Notes: generated from the sequence alone by a model not told the origin. A DNA stretch of 64,000 nt from Pseudomonas anuradhapurensis (GCF_014269225.2 NZ_CP077097.1:1308001-1372000), one strand, 5' to 3'. Numbered from the stretch's first letter, positions 28,762-37,230 are shown. Made by a program: numbers and translations.

Positions 28762-29796
28762 ATGCAGCCACAATTTCGCATCCAGGCCGATGGCAAGGAC
28801 ATTACCGCACTGATCAACGATCGCCTGTTGCTGCTGCGGACCACCGACAAACCGGGCATGGAAGCGGATGACTTCGAGCTGCGCATCGATGCCCGGGACG
28901 GGACCGTGGCCGTACCGGCTCGCGGTGCACTGATCGAGCTGCATCTGGGTTACGCCGGCCAGCCGCTGACCCGGCTGGGGCGTTACACCGTCGATGAAAT
29001 CGAGTTGTCCGGCCCGCCCGATACCTTGGTGATTCGCGGCAAGGCCAGCGACCTGCGCGGCAGTGGCCGGACCGTCCGCAGCGGCAGCTGGGAAGCCGTG
29101 CCGTTGCAGCGCATCGTCGCCGACATCGGTGCGCGCAATGGCTGGCAGGCAATCTGCCCAGTGCTCACGCAGGTACCTCGGGTCGACCAGGTCAACGAAT
29201 CGGACTTCAACTTCATCACCCGCCTGGCTCGCCAATACGACAGCACCGCCAAACTTGCCAATGGCCAACTGCTGGTATTGCCGCGCCAGGGCGGGCAGAG
29301 CGCCAGCGGCACGCCCCTGGGCGTGGTCGGCATTACCCGTGGCGAGGTCAGCCAGTGGCACTTTCGCCTTGACGACAAGGCCGCGCGCAAGGCCGTGCGC
29401 ACCCGCCATTTCGACGCAGCCAGTGGCGAGGCCAGGACCATCGAGCTGGGCAACGATGACGCCGCCGGGGGGCAGCGGCCGGTGCATACCGACCGCCATC
29501 TCTACCCCAACCGCGCTGCCGCCGAGGAGGCAGCCAGGGCCCGCCTGGCCAGCTTCAACCGCGCTACCGCCCAGGTGCGCCTGGACATGCCGGGGCGTAC
29601 CGACCTGTTCGCCGAACGCAGCATCGACCTGCATGGTTTTGTCGATGGCCTCGACGGGCAATACCAGATCGACTCGGTGGAGCAGGTGTTCACCAGCTCG
29701 GGCTGGCGCACCACCGTGCAGGGCAATGCTGGCAAGGCGGGCAAAGTACAGGCCAAGGGCGCGGCACCGCGTCGTCAGGCCGCGATCAAGGCTTGA
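28762..29796 (+). CDS. Tail hub protein, P2 gpD-like (late control D)
   Basis: This 344-residue protein is of the gpD/gp27-like hub family, which makes the ring linking tail tube, baseplate and spike. It has the family layout: N-terminal beta-rich region with ADDFELRIDARDG near residues 33-45, a central ESDFNFITRLARQYD motif (residues about 145-159) and a C-terminal domain ending in a Lys/Arg-rich tail. It starts four bases after gpX stops. Confidence 0.92.
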   Translation: MQPQFRIQADGKDITALINDRLLLLRTTDKPGMEADDFELRIDARDGTVAVPARGALIELHLGYAGQPLTRLGRYTVDEIELSGPPDTLVIRGKASDLRGSGRTVRSGSWEAVPLQRIVADIGARNGWQAICPVLTQVPRVDQVNESDFNFITRLARQYDSTAKLANGQLLVLPRQGGQSASGTPLGVVGITRGEVSQWHFRLDDKAARKAVRTRHFDAASGEARTIELGNDDAAGGQRPVHTDRHLYPNRAAAEEAARARLASFNRATAQVRLDMPGRTDLFAERSIDLHGFVDGLDGQYQIDSVEQVFTSSGWRTTVQGNAGKAGKVQAKGAAPRRQAAIKA

Positions 29797-29823
29797 GCAG
29801 CGATACAGGGAGAAAAGTCATCC

Positions 29824-30372
29824 ATGCTCACTGAAACACAATTGCTACAGATCTTGCCGAACGCCCGCCCGGTAGCGGGCGTTTTTCTTTCGGCACTGAA
29901 CCTCAGCCTGCCGCGCTGGGAAATCGACAACCCCAAGCGCGTGGCGGCGTTCATCGCCCAGGTTGGCCATGAGTCCGGGCAGTTCCGGTATGTGAAGGAA
30001 CTCGGCAACGACCAATACCTGGCGCGCTACGACACTGGCAGCCTGGCCTTGCGCCTGGGCAATACGCCACAGGCCGATGGCGATGGCCAGCGGTACTGTG
30101 GGCGCGGCCTGATCCAGGTGACCGGGCGCAACAATTACCAGGCCTGCAGCCGCGCGTTGTTCGGCGACGAGCGCTTGCTGGCGCAGCCGCAACTGCTCGA
30201 ACAGCCACGCTGGGCCTGTGAGTCGGCGGCGTGGTTCTGGCATTCGCGTGGGCTCAATGCCCTGGCAGACCGCGGCGAGTTCAACCGCATCACGCGTCAT
30301 ATCAATGGTGGGCTCAATGGCCTGGAGGACCGGCTCAAGCTCTGGGCGCGGGCGCGCGAGGTGTTGTGTTGA
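29824..30372 (+). CDS. Endolysin, GH19 chitinase-like muramidase
   Basis: The 182-residue lytic enzyme has the glycoside hydrolase family 19 layout used by many phage endolysins: AAFIAQVGHESGQF with the probable catalytic Glu50, then GRGLIQVTGRNNY and the C-terminal ITRHINGG. No signal peptide is present, so it should depend on the holin for export. AGGGAG lies upstream. A perfect terminator-like hairpin (29861-29886) lies within codons 13-21. The stop overlaps the spanin gene. Confidence 0.92.
   Translation: MLTETQLLQILPNARPVAGVFLSALNLSLPRWEIDNPKRVAAFIAQVGHESGQFRYVKELGNDQYLARYDTGSLALRLGNTPQADGDGQRYCGRGLIQVTGRNNYQACSRALFGDERLLAQPQLLEQPRWACESAAWFWHSRGLNALADRGEFNRITRHINGGLNGLEDRLKLWARAREVLC
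29861..29886 (+). terminator. Terminator-like hairpin inside the endolysin gene
   Basis: ACGCCCGC (29861-29868), loop CCGGTA, GCGGGCGT (29875-29882), then T5. It has all features of an intrinsic terminator in the sense direction but lies 37 bases into the coding sequence. Confidence 0.7.
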
Positions 30373-30854
30373 GCCGGTGGCAGCTGGCGCTCGCTGGCTG
30401 CCTGCTGATGCTGTCCATGGCCCTGGCCTGGCAGGTTCAGGGCTGGCGCTATGGCCGGCAGCTGGCGCAACTGGCGCAAGCCCAGGCGCAAGCCGAGGCT
30501 GTCCGGCTGCTGGCCGAACGTGAACGGCGTCAGCTGCTCGAACGACGCCTGGAAGAAAGTGAAACCCGTCATTTCAAGGAACTTGCCGATGTCCAGCAGT
30601 CTCAGGCTCGCCTGCGTGATCGTCTTGCTACTGCCGATCTGCGCCTGTCGGTCCTGGTCGAACGCGACACCCTCCCTGGCGCAGTGCCCGCCACCACCAC
30701 CAGCGCCACCCGCCTGGATCATGCAACCGTACGTGCCGGACTTGAGCCGGCGCATGCTCGACGAATTGTCGCCATCACCGATGAAGGCGACCGGGGGTTG
30801 ATTGCGCTACGGGCTTGCCAGGCTTACGTGCGGGAGGTGCGCGGCGGGCCTTGA
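30366..30854 (+). CDS. Inner-membrane spanin, Rz-like
   Basis: This 162-residue protein has one N-terminal membrane segment (residues about 6-22) and a long, charged, Ala/Gln/Glu-rich coiled-coil region (about residues 30-100), the layout of an i-spanin, which with Rz1 disrupts the outer membrane at lysis. Start: GTG at 30366 (alternative TTG at 30369), overlapping the endolysin end. A second lysis gene, Rz1-like, is nested in the +1 frame. The tailocin cluster ends here. Confidence 0.82.
   Translation: MLSRWQLALAGCLLMLSMALAWQVQGWRYGRQLAQLAQAQAQAEAVRLLAERERRQLLERRLEESETRHFKELADVQQSQARLRDRLATADLRLSVLVERDTLPGAVPATTTSATRLDHATVRAGLEPAHARRIVAITDEGDRGLIALRACQAYVREVRGGP
30589..30801 (+). CDS. Outer-membrane spanin, Rz1-like lipoprotein nested in Rz
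   Basis: Read in another frame wholly inside the Rz-like gene, this 70-residue product starts at an ATG with AAGGAA upstream, has a hydrophobic signal (LRLACVIVLLLPICAC) with a lipobox-like Cys and then a proline-rich stretch (QCPPPPPAPPAW). That combination of signal, lipidated Cys, proline-rich core and nesting in Rz is the hallmark of Rz1 o-spanins. Which of the two Cys at the signal end is lipidated is not certain. Confidence 0.85.
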   Translation: MSSSLRLACVIVLLLPICACRSWSNATPSLAQCPPPPPAPPAWIMQPYVPDLSRRMLDELSPSPMKATGG

Positions 30855-30945
30855 GGCAGGCCCGGACGCATCTGGCGCCTGCGAGCCATGCACGCGACAG
30901 GCGCAAAAATGTTACGTTGTCTGCATGCCCTTCAAGGAACCCGAC

Positions 30946-31428
30946 ATGGACCCGATCACCGTCCTCGCCAGCCGTCTCGGCGAACATCTGCGCCGCTTCA
31001 ACGCCCAGGTCAGCACTGCTGAATCGTGCACCGGCGGTGGTATCGCCGAAGCCATCACCCGTGTTCCAGGCAGCTCTGCCTGGTTCGAGGCCGGCTACGT
31101 GACCTATTCCAATGCCCAGAAAACCCGCCAGTTGAACGTGCCGGCGGCGTTGTTCGCCGAGGTTGGCGCAGTCAGCCAGGAGGTGGTCGAGGCCATGGCC
31201 CGTGGAGCCCAGGCCGCCAGTGGTGCGCGCTTCGCCGTGGCAGTCAGTGGCGTGGCCGGGCCCGACGGCGGGTCGCCGGCCAAACCGGTGGGCACCGTGT
31301 GGCTGGCCTGGGCCGATGGCAACCATGTAACCAGCGAACGCCGGCACTTCGAGGGCGACCGCGAAGCCGTGCGCCGACAGACGGTGATCGCCGCGTTAGA
31401 CGGCTTGTTACAGCTTGGTGCCGAGTAA
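30946..31428 (+). CDS. cinA: CinA C-terminal domain protein, nicotinamide-nucleotide amidohydrolase
   Basis: This 160-residue protein corresponds to the CinA C-terminal/PncC family, which deamidates NMN to nicotinate mononucleotide. Family motifs are [25 protein letters not shown] (residues about 23-47, key SCTGG), [22 protein letters not shown] and a C-terminal [11 protein letters not shown]. The ATG at 30946 has AAGGAA seven bases upstream and is preferred to the ATG at 30925. The domain fused to it in some species (N-terminal COG1058) is absent, as usual in Pseudomonas. cinA-recA-recX is the conserved order. Confidence 0.92.
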   Translation: MDPITVLASRLGEHLRRFNAQVSTAESCTGGGIAEAITRVPGSSAWFEAGYVTYSNAQKTRQLNVPAALFAEVGAVSQEVVEAMARGAQAASGARFAVAVSGVAGPDGGSPAKPVGTVWLAWADGNHVTSERRHFEGDREAVRRQTVIAALDGLLQLGAE

Positions 31429-31472
31429 ATCGACAACAGGGGTTTGCTCGCGCGCTTGCCTGTGGAATAATA

Positions 31473-31488
31473 CTGGCTACTTATACAG
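31473..31488 (+). promoter_or_regulatory. LexA (SOS) box of recA
   Basis: CTG-N10-CAG with an AT-rich centre (CTGGCTACTTATACAG) lies 44 bases before the recA ATG and overlaps a TTATAC hexamer that could be the -10 element. It marks recA as an SOS gene. Confidence 0.88.
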
Positions 31489-31531
31489 GTATTCCGGCCG
31501 TCAGGGCCAAGTCGAACACGTGAGGATTTCA

Positions 31532-32599
31532 ATGGACGACAACAAGAAGCGCGCCTTGGCTGCGGCCCTGGGTCAAATCGAACGCCAATTCGGCAAGGGT
31601 GCGGTCATGCGCATGGGCGACCATGAGCGCCAGGCGATCCCTGCCATCTCCACCGGCTCCCTGGGCCTGGACATCGCCCTCGGCATCGGCGGCCTGCCGA
31701 AAGGCCGTATCGTCGAAATCTACGGCCCGGAGTCGTCGGGTAAGACCACGCTGACCCTGTCGGTCATCGCCGAAGCCCAGAAGAACGGCGCCACCTGTGC
31801 CTTCGTCGACGCCGAACACGCGCTCGACCCGGAATATGCCGGCAAGCTGGGTGTCAATGTCGATGACCTGCTGGTTTCCCAGCCGGACACCGGCGAACAG
31901 GCGCTGGAAATCACCGACATGCTGGTGCGCTCCAATGCCGTTGACGTGATCATCGTCGACTCCGTGGCCGCCCTGGTACCCAAGGCCGAGATCGAAGGCG
32001 AGATGGGTGACATGCACGTGGGCCTGCAGGCTCGCCTGATGTCCCAGGCGCTGCGCAAGATCACCGGTAACATCAAGAACGCCAACTGCCTGGTCATCTT
32101 CATCAACCAGATCCGTATGAAGATCGGCGTGATGTTCGGCAGCCCGGAAACCACCACCGGTGGTAACGCCCTGAAGTTCTACGCCTCGGTGCGTCTGGAC
32201 ATCCGTCGTACCGGTGCAGTCAAGGAAGGCGACGAGGTGGTCGGCAGCGAAACCCGCGTCAAGATCGTCAAGAACAAGGTGTCGCCACCGTTCCGTCAGG
32301 CCGAGTTCCAGATCCTCTACGGCAAGGGCATCTACCGGAATGGCGAGATCATCGACCTGGGTGTGGCCCAAGGGCTCGTCGAGAAGTCCGGTGCCTGGTA
32401 TGCCTACCAGGGCAACAAAATCGGTCAAGGTAAGGCAAACGCTGCCAAGTACCTGGCTGAGAACCCGGCCATCGGCGCCGAGATCGAGAAGCAGATCCGC
32501 GAGAAGCTGCTGACCGCTGGTGCTGTTGCGGCTGCCGGCAAGGCTGCTGCGGCCGAAGCTGATGCCGATGACATGGCCGACGCTGACGCCGGTTATTGA
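31532..32599 (+). CDS. recA: Recombinase RecA
   Basis: RecA forms filaments on single-stranded DNA, drives strand exchange and stimulates self-cleavage of LexA and S24 repressors, including probably the tailocin repressor in this window. The 355-residue protein has Walker [13 protein letters not shown], the [14 protein letters not shown] signature and an acidic C-terminal tail ([14 protein letters not shown]). GAGG lies upstream of the ATG at 31532. recX follows after 18 bases. Confidence 0.98.
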   Translation: MDDNKKRALAAALGQIERQFGKGAVMRMGDHERQAIPAISTGSLGLDIALGIGGLPKGRIVEIYGPESSGKTTLTLSVIAEAQKNGATCAFVDAEHALDPEYAGKLGVNVDDLLVSQPDTGEQALEITDMLVRSNAVDVIIVDSVAALVPKAEIEGEMGDMHVGLQARLMSQALRKITGNIKNANCLVIFINQIRMKIGVMFGSPETTTGGNALKFYASVRLDIRRTGAVKEGDEVVGSETRVKIVKNKVSPPFRQAEFQILYGKGIYRNGEIIDLGVAQGLVEKSGAWYAYQGNKIGQGKANAAKYLAENPAIGAEIEKQIREKLLTAGAVAAAGKAAAAEADADDMADADAGY

Positions 32600-32617
32600 T
32601 TGCACGGATAGCCGAAC

Positions 32618-33088
32618 ATGTCCGCCGAACTCGACACCCCCGTCGCTATCCGGCGGACAGCCATGGACTTGCTCGCGCGACGTGAGCACGGTCGCGTCGA
32701 GCTGACGCGCAAATTGCGTCAGCGCGGCGCTTCGGATGAGCTGATCGAGCCCGAGCTTGATCGGCTTGCCGCAGAAGGGCTGCTCAGCGAAGCCCGCTAC
32801 CTCGAAAGCTTCATCCGTTATCGTTCCGGCTCCGGCTATGGCCCTGCGCGAATTCGCGAGGAGCTGAGCCAGCGCGGTTTGGCGCGGGCGGACATCGAGC
32901 AGGGGCTGCGCGACAGCGGGGTAGAGTGGAGCGAGCGCATGCGTGAGGTGTGGCAGCGCAAGTTTGCCGGCCAGCGCCCCCACGACCCGCGTAGCCGTGC
33001 CCAGCAGACCCGGTTTCTGGCTTACCGGGGTTTCCCGATGGACATGATCGGCCGCCTGCTCAGTGGGCGTGATCTCGACGACTACTAA
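32618..33088 (+). CDS. recX: RecA regulator RecX
   Basis: RecX binds RecA filaments and limits RecA activity. The 156-residue protein is made of three-helix repeats typical of the family, with [17 protein letters not shown] near residues 21-37 and [16 protein letters not shown] in the middle. It begins 18 bases after recA in the same direction and is probably made from read-through of recA transcription. Confidence 0.95.
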   Translation: MSAELDTPVAIRRTAMDLLARREHGRVELTRKLRQRGASDELIEPELDRLAAEGLLSEARYLESFIRYRSGSGYGPARIREELSQRGLARADIEQGLRDSGVEWSERMREVWQRKFAGQRPHDPRSRAQQTRFLAYRGFPMDMIGRLLSGRDLDDY

Positions 33089-33097
33089 ATGCAACAG

Positions 33098-33177
33098 CAG
33101 GCCGCTCCTGCAGGAATGGCGCCAGCCATAGGGCTTGCGCCGTTCCTGTAGGAGCGGCCTTGTGTCGCGACAGGGGG
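33098..33177. repeat. REP-type inverted pair after recX
   Basis: Two facing copies of a second REP family (core GGCCGCTCCTGCAGG and its complement, with the flanking word TTGTGTCGCGA) lie between the convergent recX and LOG-family genes. Confidence 0.8.
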
Positions 33178-33208
33178 GCAGGGCGCCCCCAAGGCTAGCA
33201 ACACGGTA

Positions 33209-34327
33209 TCAACTGGCTTTCAACGCCTCCCGGGCCCGCTGTGTGGTATGCATGGGTTGCGGCTTGGCCCAGTTCTCCGGCAGGTTGATAAAGTCCACCA
33301 GTTCGCGCAGGCGACCCTGATCGCGGCCATTGAAGGCAAATGACAAACGGGTCAGGTGGCTGAAGTTGCCCACTTCGTGCTCGGCACTGCTGTCAGGCTG
33401 CTGGTGGTATTTGCCGCTCAGGCGCAAGTCGGCGAAGCCTTCCTGGATGTCATACAGCGCGGCTTCGCTGAGCGGGTGGTGCATGCGGATCACGAACTGG
33501 CTCTTCAACCAGCGGCTGGAGTGGTAGTTGCTGTAGAACTGGTTGATTTCCTCCACCGCCTCGTCGGCGCTGTGCACCAGGCGTAACAGCTTCAGGTCGC
33601 TGGGCAGGATGTAGCGGTTTTCTTCCAGCTGGCGGCTGACGAAGTCCAGGCAGTCGCGCCAGAAGCTGCCACCCGGTGAGTCCAGCAGTACCACTGGCAC
33701 CAGCGGGCTTTTGCCGGTCTGGATCAGGGTCAGCACTTCCAGCGCTTCATCCAGGGTGCCGAAACCGCCTGGGCACAGCACCAGGGCATCGGCTTCCTTG
33801 ACGAAGAACAGTTTGCGGATGAAGAAAAAGTGGAACGGCAGCAACTTGTCGGTGCCGTCCACCGTGGGGTTGGCGTGTTGCTCGAAGGGCAGGGTGATAT
33901 TGAAGCCAAGGCTGTGATCGCTGCCAGCGCCTTCGTGGGCTGCCGCCATGATGCCGCCGCCGGCGCCAGTGATGACCATCAGGTCGGAGCGCGCCAACGT
34001 CGCGCCCAGTTCGCGGGCCAGGGCGTACATCGGGTGTTCCAGTGGGGTGCGTGCCGAGCCGAACACGGTTACCTTGCGCCGGTCCTTGTAGCGTTCCAGG
34101 GCGCGAAACGAGTGGTCCAGTTCCCGCAGGGCCTGCAGGGTGATCTTGGCACTCCAGCGGTCGGTGTCGTCATGGGCCATGCGCAGGATGGTCAGCATCA
34201 TGTCGCGGTACAGCGGTAGGTTGGGGCTGTCCGGTGCCACCAGTTGCAATTGTGCGTCGATATTGCTCAGGTCGATGTTGTTGTCGCGGAAGTGACTGAA
34301 CAGCAGTTCATTCGATTGGTAAGGCAT
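33209..34327 (-). CDS. LOG-family protein (putative nucleotide 5'-monophosphate nucleosidase)
   Basis: This 372-residue protein has the Rossmann-like LOG fold, often mis-annotated as lysine decarboxylase. The diagnostic motif PGGFGTLDE is present near residue 190 and an upstream VITGAGGGIMAAAHEGA loop near residue 119. LOG proteins hydrolyse nucleoside monophosphates to base and ribose 5-phosphate. It is longer than the ~190-residue LOG enzymes, with N- and C-terminal extensions, closer to the PpnN-like group. Substrate is not known from sequence. Confidence 0.85.
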   Translation of the reverse strand: MPYQSNELLFSHFRDNNIDLSNIDAQLQLVAPDSPNLPLYRDMMLTILRMAHDDTDRWSAKITLQALRELDHSFRALERYKDRRKVTVFGSARTPLEHPMYALARELGATLARSDLMVITGAGGGIMAAAHEGAGSDHSLGFNITLPFEQHANPTVDGTDKLLPFHFFFIRKLFFVKEADALVLCPGGFGTLDEALEVLTLIQTGKSPLVPVVLLDSPGGSFWRDCLDFVSRQLEENRYILPSDLKLLRLVHSADEAVEEINQFYSNYHSSRWLKSQFVIRMHHPLSEAALYDIQEGFADLRLSGKYHQQPDSSAEHEVGNFSHLTRLSFAFNGRDQGRLRELVDFINLPENWAKPQPMHTTQRAREALKAS

Positions 34328-34487
34328 GCAACGTCTCCTTCTGCACCAATACCTCTGACCTCAATCTAGACCCTTGCGATCGATCGTGCCGGGGTGTTTG
34401 ATGCGCCCGCCCGTCGGCACGCAGCCACTGGCGATGCGGGTTTGGTTAACTGGTAAAGCGAAACGTGTCGATGCAGGAGGTGGCGGT

Positions 34488-34697
34488 ATGCATCGCTTGA
34501 TCATCGAGGTGGACCGGCAGCTGTATCAGCGGCTGGAAAAGGCGGCCCAGGTACACCACCTGAGCCTGGAGGCCGAGTGCCGACGCAGGCTGTCGGGGCT
34601 GGAGTGCCAGTCGCAGTATTTGCAGGCGCTGCTGGCAGAAATGCGCGCCGACGCCGCTGAAGGCCATTGGCGCGCCCGTGAAGACGAAAAGGCGTAG
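34488..34697 (+). CDS. Orphan ribbon-helix-helix protein, Arc/FitA-like
   Basis: This 69-residue protein has the pattern of a ribbon-helix-helix DNA-binding domain: a beta strand HRLIIEVD, a first helix QRLEKAAQVHH and a second helix SLEAECRRRL resembling the S-(V/M)-E-A-E-x-R motif of FitA-type antitoxins. GGAGG precedes the ATG at 34488. No toxin gene (PIN, RelE or other) follows; the neighbour is on the opposite strand. It may be a stand-alone regulator or an antitoxin left alone. Confidence 0.7.
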   Translation: MHRLIIEVDRQLYQRLEKAAQVHHLSLEAECRRRLSGLECQSQYLQALLAEMRADAAEGHWRAREDEKA

Positions 34698-34713
34698 CGA
34701 TTGCAGCTAATCG

Positions 34714-35133
34714 CTACTTCTTCTTGTTGCCAGCCACACAGCTGGCATTGTCGAAGGCCTGGTCCATGATCGGCTGGTTGGTCTTGTAGACCGTGAAGCG
34801 GTAGACCATGACCGCGCCTTTGGACATCAAATTGCGGAAACCGGTGTTGCGGCACACGCTGTCACCCAGCTGGCTACGAACCTGTTCCGGGTTGGCCTGC
34901 ATGCGCTCGGCGTGGCTCTGGCGCACGCTCAGGTGGTTGATCAGCGCCTTGCCTTCCACGGTGTAACCCTGGTCGAGGATATCCTCGTTGATGGCCCGCG
35001 GGGTACCGACACTGCTCTCCTTGGCCACCTTCTGCAGCATGTTGTTCAAGTCGTAATCCTGCTTGGAGGCAGCGTGGGCGGCCAGGGGCAGGGCGAGCAT
35101 CAGGCTCAGGACGGGGGCAATACGGCGCAGCAT
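34714..35133 (-). CDS. Exported protein, quorum-sensing-regulated virulence factor family
   Basis: The 139-residue product has a clear signal peptide (LRRIAPVLSLMLALPLAAHA, cleavage probably after AHA) and a mature part with two Cys (in SVCRNTGF and ASCVAGN) that could form a disulphide. It resembles the small periplasmic family that includes P. aeruginosa PA3611; its biochemical role is not established. GGAGAG lies eight bases before the ATG at 35133. Confidence 0.7.
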   Translation of the reverse strand: MLRRIAPVLSLMLALPLAAHAASKQDYDLNNMLQKVAKESSVGTPRAINEDILDQGYTVEGKALINHLSVRQSHAERMQANPEQVRSQLGDSVCRNTGFRNLMSKGAVMVYRFTVYKTNQPIMDQAFDNASCVAGNKKK

Positions 35134-35352
35134 GAATCTCTCCTGGTTCGATGACTGGCGCTTTGACATGCGCGGGTCGACGGCGTTCCGTGAATATCGC
35201 GAAGGTGCGAGGTCAGGGCACGGTAAAACGCCGATTATAAGGACCGCCTTGCCAGCTGCACAGCAATTGCCCCCTGTTCTGGTAGACTGGCGGCCTTGTT
35301 TTCACCGAGCAACCCTTGTGTCCATTCCCAACCTGTCCAGAGGCCTGCCGGC

Positions 35353-36063
35353 ATGAGCCATGCGGTAGCGCGTCTGCGCGCCGAACGCCTGGCGCGCAGC
35401 AACAAGCCCTTCATCGCCCGTGGCTCGCGTGCCGAACGTTGCCCGGATTGCCGGGTCATCGCCAGCCATTGCCTGTGCGCCTGGAAGCCACGGGTGCAGG
35501 CCGAATCCGGCGTGTGCCTGCTGATGCATGACACCGAACCGCTGAAACCCACCAATACCGGATGGCTGATCGCCGACCTGATCGAAGACACCTCCGCCTT
35601 CGGCTGGCTGCGCACTTCGGTCGACGAACGCTTGCTGGCCCTGTTGGACGACCCGCGCTGGCAACCCTATATCGTCTTTCCTGGCGAATTCGTTGCCCAG
35701 GAGCGGGTAGTCAGCGAGGTAGTGCGTGAGCCGGGCAAGCGCCCGTTGTTCATCCTGCTGGATGCCACCTGGACCGAAGCCCGCAAGATGTTCCGCAAAA
35801 GCCCGTATCTTGATCGCTTCCCGGTGTTGAGCCTGGCCGCCGAGCAGATGTCCCGCTACCGCCTGCGCCGCTCGCGGCGCGATGATCACTTCTGCACGGC
35901 GGAAGTGGCTGCCATGTGCCTCGACCTGGCCGGCGATAGCCAGGCCTCGCAGGCGCTGGACGCCTACCTGGACGTGTTCAGCCTGCATTACCTCAGTGGC
36001 AAGCGGCGCCTGCCGCTGGACGAGCAGGACGACACCCATCAGCGTTTGCATACCTTCCTATAG
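35353..36063 (+). CDS. DTW-domain protein, tRNA-uridine aminocarboxypropyltransferase (TapT-like)
   Basis: DTW-family enzymes transfer an aminocarboxypropyl group from S-adenosylmethionine to a tRNA uridine (acp3U47). The 236-residue protein has an N-terminal four-cysteine zinc motif (CPDCRVIASHCLC), the LLDATWTEARKM segment corresponding to the D-x-T-W core and the SRYRLRRSRRDDHFCTAE region. The ATG at 35353 is preferred; an upstream in-frame ATG at 35296 would add 19 residues without family support. Confidence 0.82.
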   Translation: MSHAVARLRAERLARSNKPFIARGSRAERCPDCRVIASHCLCAWKPRVQAESGVCLLMHDTEPLKPTNTGWLIADLIEDTSAFGWLRTSVDERLLALLDDPRWQPYIVFPGEFVAQERVVSEVVREPGKRPLFILLDATWTEARKMFRKSPYLDRFPVLSLAAEQMSRYRLRRSRRDDHFCTAEVAAMCLDLAGDSQASQALDAYLDVFSLHYLSGKRRLPLDEQDDTHQRLHTFL

Positions 36064-36140
36064 TCCAAGGGGCACAACCCCTGCTTTGGTTCATAATGAG
36101 CCTACCCGAGTGCCCGACACAGAACAGGATCCCTAGATCG

Positions 36141-36791
36141 ATGGCCACTTATGAAATCCTGATTGCCGATGACCACCCGCTGTTCCGTGGTGCCCTGCGC
36201 CAGGCCGTTACCCTCGGCCTGGGCCCGGATGTGCGCCTGGTGGAGGTTGCCAGCATCGCCGAACTGGAAACCCGCCTGAGCGAAAAAGCCGACTGGGACC
36301 TGGTGCTGCTGGACCTGAACATGCCGGGTGCCTACGGTTTTTCCGGGCTGGTGCTGCTGCGTGGGCAATACCCGCAGATCCCGGTGGTGATGGTTTCGGC
36401 GCAGGAAGAGGCCGCCGTGGTGGTCAAGTCCCGCGAGTTCGGTGCCAGCGGCTTCATCCCCAAGTCGAGCACCCTGGAAGTGATCCAGGATGCGGTACGC
36501 AAGGTGCTCGACGGCGAAGTCTGGTGGCCGCCGCAGGCGTTCGAAAAGGTCGACGTCTCGGCCGAGGCCAAGGCCGCCAGCGAAGGCCTGGCCAGCCTCA
36601 CGCCGCAGCAGTTCCGCGTGCTGACCATGGTCTGCGAAGGCTTGCTGAACAAGCAGATCGCCTATGAGCTGAATGTGTCGGAAGCAACCATCAAGGCCCA
36701 CGTGACCGCAATCTTCCGTAAGCTTGGCGTGCGCACCCGCACCCAGGCCGCGTTGTTGCTGCAACAACTTGAATCGGTTGCCAGCAACTGA
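36141..36791 (+). CDS. erdR: LuxR-family response regulator, ErdR-like
   Basis: The 216-residue regulator has a receiver domain (DDHPLFRGALRQAV, phospho-acceptor Asp in LLDLNMPG, Lys in GFIPKSS) and a C-terminal LuxR helix-turn-helix (LTPQQFRVLTMVCEGLLNKQIAYELNVSEATIKAHV; motif spans residues about 154-188). It closely fits ErdR of Pseudomonas, which controls acetate and ethanol oxidation genes such as acsA. dgkA follows it, as next to P. aeruginosa erdR. No partner kinase is adjacent. The ATG at 36141 is used; longer starts lack the family N-terminus. Confidence 0.82.
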   Translation: MATYEILIADDHPLFRGALRQAVTLGLGPDVRLVEVASIAELETRLSEKADWDLVLLDLNMPGAYGFSGLVLLRGQYPQIPVVMVSAQEEAAVVVKSREFGASGFIPKSSTLEVIQDAVRKVLDGEVWWPPQAFEKVDVSAEAKAASEGLASLTPQQFRVLTMVCEGLLNKQIAYELNVSEATIKAHVTAIFRKLGVRTRTQAALLLQQLESVASN

Positions 36792-36864
36792 CTGCGCATC
36801 GATTCACGCTTTTTTGACCCTTGCCGCTCTAGGCTGCTGGCCTTTCGGTTGTGAAGTGACTCAC

Positions 36865-37230
36865 ATGACATCGCCATTCAAGGGCCAGACCGGCCTCAAA
36901 CGCATCTTCAACGCCGCTGGCTACTCGCTGGACGGCCTGCGCGCCGCCTTCAAGGGCGAGGCCGCGTTCCGTCAGCTGGTGCTGCTCAACGTGCTGCTGG
37001 TGCCGATTGCCTTCTGGCTGCCGGTCAGCCGTGCGGAGCGGGCGATCATGATTGCCGTATGCCTGTTGGGCTTGATCGTCGAGTTGTTCAACTCGGCAGT
37101 CGAGGCGGCCATCGACCGCATTTCGCTGGAGCGCCACCCGCTGTCGAAAAACGCCAAGGACATGGGCAGCGCCGCACAACTGGTGGCACTGACCATGGTG
37201 GCGCTGGTGTGGGGCGTGATCCTGCTTTAA
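36865..37230 (+). CDS. dgkA: Diacylglycerol kinase
   Basis: DgkA phosphorylates diacylglycerol released during membrane-derived glucan or LPS modification, recycling it to phosphatidate. The 121-residue protein has three membrane segments and the family signature VELFNSAVEAAIDR (residues about 72-85) with its catalytic Glu, followed by KNAKDMGSAAQ. It lies between erdR and the convergent LysR gene, overlapping the end of that gene by four bases. Confidence 0.94.
   Translation: MTSPFKGQTGLKRIFNAAGYSLDGLRAAFKGEAAFRQLVLLNVLLVPIAFWLPVSRAERAIMIAVCLLGLIVELFNSAVEAAIDRISLERHPLSKNAKDMGSAAQLVALTMVALVWGVILL

Noticed and set aside
16053..30854. Prophage
   Set aside because: No capsid, portal, terminase, integrase, replication genes or attachment-site repeats were seen; the gene set matches an R-type tailocin.
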